Below are positions 1 to 9,300 of a stretch of DNA of 22,678 nucleotides, piece after piece. Below the pieces are notes generated by a model that saw only the letters and a program-made list of their open reading frames with translations, made no database searches and had not been told where the DNA came from. Each line of letters opens with the position of its first letter. Positions within the stretch are counted from its first letter, which is position 1. The stretch lies in IMG/VR virus record IMGVR_UViG_3300032331_002710, positions 1 through 22,678 of that record, one strand, 5' to 3'. This DNA is from a virus. The position numbers and the translations under genes were made by a program.

Positions 1-22
1 AGAATTTTAAAGGATTAAAAAT

Positions 23-1204
23 ATGCCAAGAAATCGTGTAATTTACCAATCAGAAGCTTTATTCAATACAAATGACGTTATTGACGTAACAGCTTCTACC
101 CCACCACAAACTGGAGCATTATATATTAACCAGTTTTCTCGCGTTCAATCTTGCAATTATAATTTCAATATTGCAAGAAAAGATGTCAATCAATTCGGCA
201 ATCTTGCTGCTATTGATCGTATTATCGTAGAGCAGCCAACTGTTGGTCTAGATTTTTCATATCTTCTTTCAGATATGGGCAATGAAAAGAGCCTAGGCTT
301 TTCTGTTGTCACCACTGGCACTACTACTGCTAATATTATTGCTGCTAATGCTGTTCAATCTTGTTTGTCAGGAATTTTAACTAGTGGATTTGTAAATACT
401 AAAAATTACTATGTTAGAACAGTTACTGAAGGTAATGACGCTTCTGCATTTGGCGCTGATGCTTCTCCAAATATTACTCAAGGAAATACAATTGGTTTAG
501 GCAATGGTTTCTTAACTAACTATAGCGTAAATGCCGCCGTAGGAGATTTCCCAACTGTTTCTTCTACTCTTGAGTGTCTAAACATGAATTTCACTGCTGG
601 AAATTCAGGAAATGCTCCCGGTGTAACTGCTGCTGGAGCAATTGCTGGAGGAGTTTTTGCTTTACCACAAACTGCTACAAATCCTAATGGTGAAAATGCA
701 TTGGGTAGAGTTTCAGCATTAAGACACGGAGATATCACTCTTACGTTATCAAAGACCGCTGGAACGTCTTATGGCGGTACTGATATTACTACTGCTGCCG
801 CTATTCAAAACTTCTCCATTACAATGGGTTTAAATAGAACTCCATTGCAAAAACTTGGAAGCAAGTACGCTTTCTCTAGAGAAATTGATTTCCCAGTTAC
901 TGTCTCTTTCAGCGTCAATGCTCTAGTCCAAGATCTTACTACTGGAAATCTTGTTGATGTAGTAAATTCTGATGCTCTTTATGATGCCGTAGTTATTCTT
1001 GCTGCTCCTGCTAGTGCTAATACTAATTACGCTACAAATGAAGGCGTTGGATACGTTCTCAAGAGATTGAATCTAGACTCTCAAGAGTTCTCATCTTCAA
1101 TTGGAGCTAACAAATCAGTGACATTGAACTTCAGCACTCAAATTGGATCTCCTCAACAAACCGATAGAGGACTGTTCATGTTTGAAACATTGCCTCTCCA
1201 ATAA
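23..1204 (+). CDS. Major tail tube protein
   Basis: This 393-residue protein is most likely the subunit that polymerises into the tail tube. The N-terminal part alternates short beta-strand-like stretches with polar turns, including a 'SRVQS..Y.FNIAR.DVNQFG..A.IDR' stretch at residues 38-66 of the kind I associate with phage tube proteins. The C-terminal part (about 270-393) is again beta-rich, which suits a beta-sandwich tube subunit. It has no signal peptide, membrane segment or cysteine-rich motif. The ATG at 23 follows an AAAGGA ribosome binding site at 9-14 with 8-base spacing. A strong terminator right after the stop suggests a separately ended, highly expressed transcript, as expected for the most abundant tail protein. 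Position upstream of chaperone-like genes and the tape measure supports the call. The family was judged by eye, not by a search. Confidence 0.8.
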   Translation: MPRNRVIYQSEALFNTNDVIDVTASTPPQTGALYINQFSRVQSCNYNFNIARKDVNQFGNLAAIDRIIVEQPTVGLDFSYLLSDMGNEKSLGFSVVTTGTTTANIIAANAVQSCLSGILTSGFVNTKNYYVRTVTEGNDASAFGADASPNITQGNTIGLGNGFLTNYSVNAAVGDFPTVSSTLECLNMNFTAGNSGNAPGVTAAGAIAGGVFALPQTATNPNGENALGRVSALRHGDITLTLSKTAGTSYGGTDITTAAAIQNFSITMGLNRTPLQKLGSKYAFSREIDFPVTVSFSVNALVQDLTTGNLVDVVNSDALYDAVVILAAPASANTNYATNEGVGYVLKRLNLDSQEFSSSIGANKSVTLNFSTQIGSPQQTDRGLFMFETLPLQ

Positions 1205-1223
1205 TAGTTAAAATAATCACACT

Positions 1224-1253
1224 AAGCCCCAGCCTAAAAACTGGGGCTTTTTT
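1224..1253 (+). terminator. Intrinsic terminator after tail tube gene
   Basis: A perfect 9-bp stem pairs AAGCCCCAG (1224-1232) with CTGGGGCTT (1241-1249) across an 8-base loop. T bases run from 1248 to 1253 and a further T-rich stretch follows. It lies 20 bases after the tube protein stop, in the longest intergenic gap. It probably ends most tube transcripts, while read-through or a new promoter feeds the genes downstream. Confidence 0.9.
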
Positions 1254-1264
1254 ATTTTTACAGC

Positions 1265-1282
1265 GTGTAAATAACATTAGGT
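1265..1282 (+). promoter_or_regulatory. Upstream motif, copy 1 (shared with 3331-3348)
   Basis: An 18-base element starting GTGTAA and ending TTAGGT lies between the terminator and the start at 1303. It matches the element before the tape measure gene at 14 of 18 positions. It includes TGTAAATAA, which loosely resembles the TATAAATA late promoter of T4-type phages. Its place just after a terminator would suit a promoter, but with two copies and AT-rich DNA chance is possible. Confidence 0.2.
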
Positions 1283-1302
1283 AAAGGTTTTTCAAAGGCT
1301 AT

Positions 1303-1524
1303 ATGGCAATAGATATTAAGTTAAAAGATTATGTCCTATTTAAGAATAGGAGACAGGTCGTAAATTTATATAAAAACTTCTTAATCTTACTTGAAGATTT
1401 AAAAGAAGATGGTTATAATATTAGTGATGAAAAGTATCAGCGTCTAAGAAAAAAAGTATTAGACTCTGGTAATGACAGCATTAGGCAGTTCGAAGAAGAA
1501 CTAAATAATATAGATTTACAATGA
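1303..1524 (+). CDS. Small tail-cluster protein of unknown function
   Basis: I do not recognise this 73-residue protein. It is highly charged and predicted mostly helical: a Lys/Arg-rich first half, a Leu-rich amphipathic stretch around residues 22-33 and an acidic Glu-rich end. It has no signal peptide, membrane segment or Cys motif. The ATG at 1303 follows AAAGG (1294-1298) with 4-base spacing. Its TGA overlaps the next ATG as ATGA at 1521-1524, so the two genes are probably translationally coupled. Lying between the tube gene and the tape measure gene, it may be a small tail-assembly factor, such as a first chaperone or a partner of the next gene. That role rests on position only. Confidence 0.7.
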   Translation: MAIDIKLKDYVLFKNRRQVVNLYKNFLILLEDLKEDGYNISDEKYQRLRKKVLDSGNDSIRQFEEELNNIDLQ

Positions 1525-2261
1525 AAACAGTATACGAATTTAACATCAATAAAGATGGTGTTGTAAAAGAAGTAGAAGAATCAGTAAATGAAGCTGGGCA
1601 AAAGGTAACTATTACTAAAGATGTAGTAAAGCCAATTCCCAATAAGTACTTCATTAAGAAGCCAACTAGAGCTTTGTTTGATGAAGCTGAATTATTTTAT
1701 GGCGTTAAGCTTTCTGAAGGCGTAAAGGCCGGTTTGCTAACTCGCACTCTTCTCAATAAGCGATATATTGATGATGGAGGAATTTTGGGCGACAAGGGCA
1801 AGAATGCAGAAGCAGATGCTTATAAAGACCTATACGAAACCCAAGGCGAGCTACAAAGACTAGAAGGCTTGCCAGAGAAAGAACGCCCAGACTATTTTGA
1901 AGCCAAGAAGCAAGAACTAGAGTCAAAAATTACTCTAATTAAGAGTTCTCTAACGGAACTAGAGATGCAAAAGGAATCTCTATTCGATAATACCGCAGAA
2001 ACGAGAGCTAGAAATAAAGTAATTACTTGGTGGATATTATTTTTGTCATACTATGAAAAAAACGGGGAAAAACAGCCATTTTTTGGTGAAGGTGATTATG
2101 ATGCCCGAATGAACAAGTATGACGAAATTTTCGAATCAGAAGACCCTCATCTAGTAAAGGCTGCTAATGCATTTATTTACTTTATTAGCTTCTGGTATAT
2201 TGGCAGAGCCAATTCAAAGGAAGATTTTGATGCTCTAAAAGAAGAGCAGAAAATAAGTTAG
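1521..2261 (+). CDS. Coiled-coil protein, putative tail assembly chaperone
   Basis: This 246-residue protein has a short N-terminal beta-like region (1-40), a 'NKYFIKKP' motif at 41-48, a helical middle and a coiled coil at about 102-155. The coiled coil ends in 'ELE.QK..L..NT.ET' (146-161), and an aromatic-rich segment (168-178) and an acidic tail follow. The same order of landmarks appears in the 338-residue protein two genes upstream of nothing but the tape measure, so the two look like diverged paralogs. The slot between tube and tape measure genes usually holds tail assembly chaperones (lambda G and T), which bind the tape measure and recruit tube subunits. Chaperone function is inferred from position, not homology. 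No clear Shine-Dalgarno precedes the start, so coupling through the ATGA overlap is likely. A hairpin follows the stop. Confidence 0.6.
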   Translation: MKTVYEFNINKDGVVKEVEESVNEAGQKVTITKDVVKPIPNKYFIKKPTRALFDEAELFYGVKLSEGVKAGLLTRTLLNKRYIDDGGILGDKGKNAEADAYKDLYETQGELQRLEGLPEKERPDYFEAKKQELESKITLIKSSLTELEMQKESLFDNTAETRARNKVITWWILFLSYYEKNGEKQPFFGEGDYDARMNKYDEIFESEDPHLVKAANAFIYFISFWYIGRANSKEDFDALKEEQKIS

Positions 2262-2282
2262 TTTCTTGCATTAATTAATCCT

Positions 2283-2308
2283 AGCCCCTGCGAAAGCGGG
2301 GGCTTTTT
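2283..2308 (+). terminator. Terminator-like hairpin at the start of the next gene, possible attenuator
   Basis: AGCCCCTGC (2283-2291) pairs with GCGGGGGCT (2296-2304) over a GAAA tetraloop, giving 9 bp with one G-U, followed by five T (2304-2308). This is a good intrinsic terminator. The next ATG is only 5 bases after the T-run, and the only G-rich block that could serve as its ribosome binding site (GGGGG, 2298-2302) lies inside the 3' arm. The hairpin could therefore reduce both transcription and translation of the 2314 gene. Confidence 0.75.
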
Positions 2309-2313
2309 AGTAT

Positions 2314-3330
2314 ATGGACTTACAAGCATTCAATAAAAACCTAAAATCACTTTACTGGGAAATAGTAAATGGATCTTCTGCATTTGAAGTAAACAAACAA
2401 AGATACTTCATAAAGCACATGTCTCCCAAAGATGCTGGAATTATTGAAATTCGCGAAAATTACTATTACAATAAAGCGAAGTCTCAAGGCATCCCCACAA
2501 ACGATCAAAAAATAGAAGAGTTGATTAAAGAAGGTATTTATAACCCAAAAGACGATCAAAAAATCTTCAATAATAAAATGACTCTTGCTAATCTAGTTAA
2601 GACTCGCCGCAAGTTGTATTTAACTAGAGATCTTGATAATATCGACAAACAAGTAAAAGAATTAAATCAAGAAATAGCAGATCTCGAAAATAAAAAAAGT
2701 GAACTCCTAGAAAACACTTGTGAAACCTATACGGGCAAAAGAATGAATGAGTTTTATATTTATTACTCAGTTTATTCTGATGAGAATTGCCAGAACCATG
2801 CTTTTACATTAGAACAATTTGAAGAATTAGACCAGCTTGAGTTGTTTAATTTTGTTACTTATTATTCTGAAAGCGCAAGAAAATTTAGCCATCATAACTT
2901 AAAAAGAATTGGTGTTAGCAGTTTTTTCCTTAATTACTTCTATTTATCAGAGGATAATCCATACTTCTTTTATGGCAAACCAATTACTCATTTGAGTTTT
3001 TATCAAGTTGAGCTATTTGGTTATGCAAGGTACTTTAAAGACTTAATGGGTAAATCTACCGTTAAGCATCCTGATGAATATAATGATGATGTAGATAAGA
3101 TTATAGACTGGTATGAGTCTAGTAGTAACCTTGAAAAATTACACGAAGATAAGAATGCTGCTAGTGGAAAAGAAACCGCTGTTCAGGCAGTTTCTGTCAT
3201 GGGAGCCACTAAGGAAGACCTGAAGAAGTTAAAACAAGAGAATACTGGAAGCATTTCTCTAGAAGATGCGGCGAAGAAAAAAGGCGGCACATTAAGCTTT
3301 GAAGATTTAATCAAATTACACGGCGTTTAA
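2314..3330 (+). CDS. Coiled-coil protein, paralog-like partner, putative tail assembly chaperone
   Basis: This 338-residue protein repeats the landmarks of the 246-residue neighbour: 'YFIK' at 31-34, 'E..E.YYY.KA...GI.T' at about 45-62, and a coiled coil at about 95-132 ending in 'DLENKKSELLENTCET' (123-138). After that it is longer, with a Tyr/Phe-rich region (140-250) and a polar, Lys-rich C-terminal tail (about 270-338) that is probably flexible. It has no signal peptide or membrane segment. An in-frame TAG at 2308-2310 makes the ATG at 2314 the earliest start. No normal Shine-Dalgarno is present, and the candidate GGGGG is buried in the hairpin just upstream. Its place directly before the tape measure suggests a chaperone or tape-measure-binding protein, but no known family was recognised. 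Confidence 0.65.
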   Translation: MDLQAFNKNLKSLYWEIVNGSSAFEVNKQRYFIKHMSPKDAGIIEIRENYYYNKAKSQGIPTNDQKIEELIKEGIYNPKDDQKIFNNKMTLANLVKTRRKLYLTRDLDNIDKQVKELNQEIADLENKKSELLENTCETYTGKRMNEFYIYYSVYSDENCQNHAFTLEQFEELDQLELFNFVTYYSESARKFSHHNLKRIGVSSFFLNYFYLSEDNPYFFYGKPITHLSFYQVELFGYARYFKDLMGKSTVKHPDEYNDDVDKIIDWYESSSNLEKLHEDKNAASGKETAVQAVSVMGATKEDLKKLKQENTGSISLEDAAKKKGGTLSFEDLIKLHGV

Positions 3331-3348
3331 GTGTAATTATTCTTAGGT
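3331..3348 (+). promoter_or_regulatory. Upstream motif, copy 2 (shared with 1265-1282)
   Basis: This 18-base element begins right after the preceding stop codon and ends 10 bases before the tape measure ATG. It shares 14 of 18 bases with the element at 1265-1282 (GTGTAA..TA...TTAGGT). Both copies are followed by an A-rich AAGG sequence. A shared promoter or translation-related leader is possible; the evidence is weak. Confidence 0.2.
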
Positions 3349-3358
3349 TTAAGGACAT

Positions 3359-6300
3359 ATGGCTACATCAGCAGGAAATATTCCCATTTCAGCGACGTTT
3401 GGCTCTGCCCAGCTTGAAAAAGATGTTTTGGCAGCGTTGAATCGTATTCAAAGTAAAAGCTCTCTTACTTTAAATACTAAGAACTTTAGTCAGCCGCTTG
3501 GCAAAATCACTGGTCAAGCTAATGAATTTCAAAAATCTTTAGAGGCTTCTAATGCCCGTGTTATCGCCTTCGGAGCTTCTGCTGGCGTTATTTACAATGT
3601 ACAGAAAGCTTTTAGTGCATTAGTAAGTTCTACTATCGAAGTAGAGAAATCGCTTACTGATATTAATATTGTATTAAATACATCTGCTTCTGGTATTAAG
3701 CAATTTGGAGATCAATTATTTAATGTTGCAAAACAAACTGGCTCTTCTTTTAAAGACGTAGCTGCTGCGGCAACAGAGTTTTCAAGACAAGGTTTGGGAT
3801 TAGAGGAAACGTTGAGAAGAACAAGAGACGCTCTTGTGCTTACTCGCTTGTCTGGCCTTGATGTAGTATCTAGCACAGAAGCTCTAACTTCTGCCGTAAA
3901 CTCATTTACGAAAGAAGCCCTTACTACTACTGAAGTAGTTAATAAATTAGCTGCTGTTGATGCTAGATTTGCTGTAAGTTCAAGAGATCTTTCTGAAGCT
4001 ATCCAACGTGTAGGTTCTTCTGCAAGCGAAGCTGGAGTTAGTTTTGATGAACTATTAGGTATTGTAACTTCTGTTCAGCAAACTACTGCCCGTGGTGGTG
4101 CTGTTATCGGTAACGCCTTAAAGACTATTTTTACAAGAATAGAAAGACCTCAAGTAATTAATGACCTAAGAGACTTTGGAGTTACAGTTACTGATCTTTC
4201 TGGAAATGCATTACCAGCAATAAAAGTATTGGAAAATCTTTCTCAATCTTTTCAAAACTTAAGCCCAGTAGTTAAATCTCAAGTTGCTGAATTAGTTGGT
4301 GGTGTTTATCAGATTAACATTTTAAAAGCCTCTTTAGCTGACCTTTCTAAAGAAAACTCTGTTTTCGCTGGGGCTACAAATGCATCTTCAAGAGCAGTTG
4401 ATGAAGCTATAGTAAAAAATAAAGCCCTAAATGAAAGTTTATCTGCTTTACTTAGTGAAACTACTGCCAATGCAACTCAGTTTGCTGCTAAAGTAGGTTC
4501 TGTAAGCGTTGCTCCGGGAATTAGAAAAGTTTTAGGCTTTATTAATGACCAACTTTCTTCTGTAAATGATAAAGATTCCGAAAGCGTTGGAGCGAAAATT
4601 GGAACTGGCATTATAAGCGGTATAACTAATTTTATTACTGGCCCCGGCGTGGCGATAGGGATAATTGGTTTGGGCAAGCTTTTCGTTACGTTTAGTAAAT
4701 TCGCAAAAGATGCTGGCTCAAGTTTTTTAGGTTTAAATACTATATCTCAACAACAAGGAGTGCTGCAAGAAGGTATTTCAGCTATACTTACGAAGCAACC
4801 TACTTTAATGCAGCAAATGACTTTGTCAGCTACGGCTCGTCTCAATGTAGAAAAAGAAGTTACAAAAAATTTATTAGACCAGTCTGCTTTGTTACAGGGA
4901 ATGGATCAATCTTCTCTTATTTTAGCTAAGACTTTAATGCAGCAAGGAATAGGAGCCGATACGAAAGGAAGAGTTACTAAAGGAAGAGCCGGTGGATATA
5001 TTCCTCCACAAGACAAAATGGCAGAAGTAATGGGAGCAGCTAAAGGTGGATATGTTGCTGGCAATGTAGTTAATGCTCCTGCTTCTGTTGGGGGAGTAAT
5101 GAATACTGCTGAAACAGTAAAATATGTTCCCGGCTTTAGCCAGCCATTTATACTGCCGCCAGCAGGTTCTAAAGCTGCTTCTTCTTTAGCTTCTCGTTCA
5201 ATGAATCAAACAGGAGTTAATCCTTATATGGCTAAGGGTTATGTGCCTAATTTTTCTGTTTCACCTAAAGACTGGCTTGAAGCTGGTCAAAAAAGAGGTT
5301 CATATAAAACTGCTTTCTTAAATCCAGATGGCACTCTTGGTGGTAAATGGGGAAATGCTACTTTAAATGGAGCTATTGACAACGGAGTCTCAATCGAAGA
5401 TGTTAGAAGAATTTCTAAAAATCCAACTTGGGTGTATGGACAAGCTAAAGAAGAGAGAGATGTGAAAAGAGAGCTTGCTCAATTGCCTCCTTATCAAGCT
5501 AGAGCGACAATGTTGACTTTAGAAAGCCCACAAGATTCTGGGCAAACGTTTCAAACAATAAGACCAAATGTAAAACTTGTAAGAGATAAAGGAGAAAAAC
5601 CAAAAAAAGATCTTACTCAAGAAGAAATAGCAGCACTTCAAGATGATCGTCGCGTCGATATAGCTTTTAAAGTTATCAACCTTGGCAAAGAGATTTTAGA
5701 AAAAAGTAAAGTAGATTTAAGAAAAAGAGCTGATAATTCTGCTAATGAAATATTAACTGATTTCGCTAATTCGTTACCGGGAGGAGAAAAAGCCACAGAC
5801 CAATCAAGAGAAAAATTCCTCGGTTTAGTGCAAAACCCAGCAGCGCAATTTGCAGGTAAACTTTTTGAAGCTGGGATTAATCTTTCGAGAGATTATGTTA
5901 GAGATGCTCAAGGTCAAGCTGGAGGCGATTTCGATATTAGAGGAGGGGCAAATATTGGTAGACTTAAAGAGCTTTTTCCCGGATTTAATACTAATTTAGG
6001 CGATTATAAACTAGTAAATAATATAGAAAATAGGACAAGTTTTGCTAAAAAAGTAACTGCGGAAGAATCTGGACTTATTAAAGTATTTGAAGACCAAGCA
6101 AAGTTTGATTCTAGAAATGTAGATATTGTAGCTGCTGCATCTAAATTAAAAGCTTCCAGAGCAGGTGGAAAAGCTTTTGGATTTATTCCTAACTTTAATC
6201 CAGTTCAAGAAGCAATAGGGAGAGAGATGTCTGCTGGATATTCCTCTTCTCAAGTTAAACTAGGTCAAAATAGTCAATTAAAAACATCATTTAATCCAAG

Positions 6301-9300
6301 CGGTCTTGGTGTTTACAATACAACCGAAGGAAGTCTAGGAAATGGAATTTCTCTAGCAAAAAAAGCAGGAATAAATCCTCAAACTAAAGGAATGGCCGCA
6401 GGTTTTATCCCTAATTTTGCAGATGAGTTTGATATTTCAATGGTGACTGTATCTCTTATTGCTTTTGGAAGTCAATTAAAATCTTTAGCTGGCGGCTTCA
6501 AAGAAATTAATGCTCAAACTCAAGCTCTAGTAAAGAATAAACAAATTGAAATCTCTCAAAGCGCAAACTCAGTTAAAACACTAAAGAAAGAAGCTAGATC
6601 AAAATTTAATCTTTCTAATGCTGATAATGATTTAAATGTCACTGGAAGGCTTAGGACTTCTAGTGGGAGATTCGCTACCGCTGCACAAGTCGCAGATCTA
6701 GAGGACATCAAAAGCAAAATAAGAGGACAAAGAGAAATTGCAAGAAGCGCTGCTGAACAAGCGAGAATAGGTTCAGCAGGATATTTAAATCCTTTAAGCT
6801 TAAAAGAAGGTGGTAAACTTAATAATTTAATTAGGTCTTCTGGAACTGGTGCAGGTTTAGCAGCGGCTGGGGCATTAAATATTGCAGAACAATTTGTCCC
6901 TGAGTCCGATAAAAAAACGAAAGCCGCATTTTCGGGCGCTGCGGATGTCGCTCAATATGCTGGTTTAGGTGCTGCATTTGGTCCAGTTGGCGCTGCTGCT
7001 GGCGCATTAGTTGGCGTAGGAATAGCTGCTAAAAAAATAGTAGATTCAAAAGCAGAACAAGCCATCTTTGACATCTCTACCAATTTAGATAAAGTTAAGG
7101 AATCTTCTTCAAAGTTTTCTGGCGCATCACAAACTTATGCGACCTCATTAGAGAGCTTACAAAATGCTTTAAATGATCCAAAAACTCAACCCCAAGCCCT
7201 ATTAAAATTTCAAACTAGTATAACTGATTCTCTTGCATCTATCCCTGATGAGTTTAGAAGCAAGATATTAGCCGCAGGAACTGATATTGGTAAAGTAGCT
7301 GATGCTGTTGCTAGAGTAAATAAAGAGATGTCCGATGCTCAACAAAATTTAGAAAGGCAATTAGCAATTACTAAATTAGTTAAAGATAAAACAGGAATTA
7401 TTGCTGGTAATAATTTAAAGGCTTCTGATCAAGATCAATTAAATAGATTATTCACTCAATCAATAGATCCTCAAAAAATTCTTTCTGAATTTAAAGGTGG
7501 GGCAGGAGAATTTGGTTCTTTTATTAGTAATTTAAAAGGTCAATCAATAAAAACTGATAAAGTTCTTGAATATGGAGCTAACCCTAATTTTGTAGGTTCG
7601 TCTGCTCCTAAATTTGTCGAGAGAACTAATGTCGATCAATTAGGTTTGAAACAAATTAGATCGCAATTAGAATCTAAGGGTATTTTTGGACCAGAACTTG
7701 CTGCTAAATTTGAAGAAGTTTCTAAAAATATTAGCGTAGAGAATGTCAAATCTCTTTTCGATGCAATCGATAAATTTGGTAAAGGTGTTTTTTCTTCTAA
7801 AGAAGCTGCGGATAATCTTTTAGCCGTTCAGAAACAAAATATTGAAATAGCGAAAAAGAACGCAGATATCCTAAAGGATTTAACTCAAAGATATGAAAAT
7901 CTAAATCTTTCTCTCTCTTCTCAAATTGAGGCAGAAAAAAATAGAGCTACTACTCTTAGGGAGTTAAATAAAATACAAGCAGAAGGCTCTGTACAATTAG
8001 CTTCAGCAAGGACAAAAGGTGCTTTAAGTTTGGCTTCCCCTTTCATGACCGAAGCAGATAAAGCTGCCGCAGAGTCAAGCCTAGCCATTACAGATCTTCA
8101 AAATAAACAAAATTCTGAAATTAGAAATGCTTTAGACAAAGGACTTTCTTCCTTTACTGATATTGTTACTAAAAAAGCCGAAGATATAAGATCAAAAGCT
8201 CTTCCAGCAGTAACAGATTTATCAAAGTCTCCAGAGGATATCACAAAAGAACTAAACGTTTTTAATAAAAATATCCAAGGTATTTCTCCTCTCATCGCAT
8301 CTTCTTTAAAAGAATTAAGTACTGGCGGCAAGATAGAAGACATAAAAAATAAATTAATTCAAGGAGTCACGGCAACAGGTCTTTTCAAAAAACCTGAAGC
8401 CGAATTAATCGCAGGAGAATTACAAAATACTTTTGAAGGCGTTTTAAATGAACTAGTTAAGCTTACTGAACAAGGAAAATTTGATTACGCTATTCAAAAA
8501 GTCAATTCTGATTATCAAAAAAGAAGCGCAGCTCTATCTGAAAAGCTTTCTCTTGCTGGGGGTGCCGCAGCTTTGGGGTCAACTGGTCAAGTTGGGGTTT
8601 CTGATTTATTTGATAAGTTAACCGAATTGACTTCTACTTTGGGACAAAATGTTAGAGTAGGAAATCCAACAGAAACAGGATCTGGATTTTTTAAATTGCT
8701 AGATAGTCTTTCTAATCAATATGGAATTAGAGGTGGAGGAGTTGGGGCAGAACTAGCCCCATTGCAAAACTCTTCAATAACCGCAAGGGCAGAACAGCTT
8801 AAAAAAGAAAATGAAAGAGCAAGAGCTTTAACTAATATTTCATTGATAGGACAAACAGGAAGCGGAATTCAAGCTGGTGGTGCGTTAGATAAAGCTTTCA
8901 ATAACTTTAATGAAAACGCTATGAGCGTTGCTATTGATCAAGTAACTTCTCAATTGAAACTTGATAATATCGGAACTTATTTTGATTTATTAGCTCAAGA
9001 AAGTAAATACGCAAATGAATTAGCGAAAGCTCAAACAGAAATCCTAGCGAGACAAGCTCCAGATATAAGTAAAACTTTTACAGAAATCACTACGACTCAA
9101 GTGGGGTCAAAAATAACCGAATTAAATAAGTCTTTAATTGAAGCTCTAAAAGAGATTAATGTAACCCAAAATAAAACAGAGCTAAATAAACAAATACAGA
9201 ATTTATTACCTATCGCCTCTCCTAAAAGAAGAGATGAAATATTAAAAGACATAGAGAACACTAAAGCGCAGTATGATTATTTCAATAATCCAAATCAAAA

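Noticed and set aside
520-738. Minus-strand open frame in the tube gene, and similar ones at 2347-2559, 4477-4677, 8098-8343 and 9665-9922, plus the plus-strand one at 16774-16956
   Set aside because: All are short, antisense to recognised structural genes, and lack start signals or conserved-looking sequence.
1490-2316. Programmed ribosomal frameshift producing a fused chaperone, as in lambda G/GT
   Set aside because: The frame of the 2314 gene is closed by TAG at 2308-2310, and a terminator-like hairpin separates the genes. At 1507-1524 the frames could join, but I see no classical slippery heptamer.
5237-6418. Repeat or CRISPR-like array in the tape measure gene
   Set aside because: The three similar sites are conserved as a six-residue protein motif with different codons and uneven spacing, so they are not DNA repeats.
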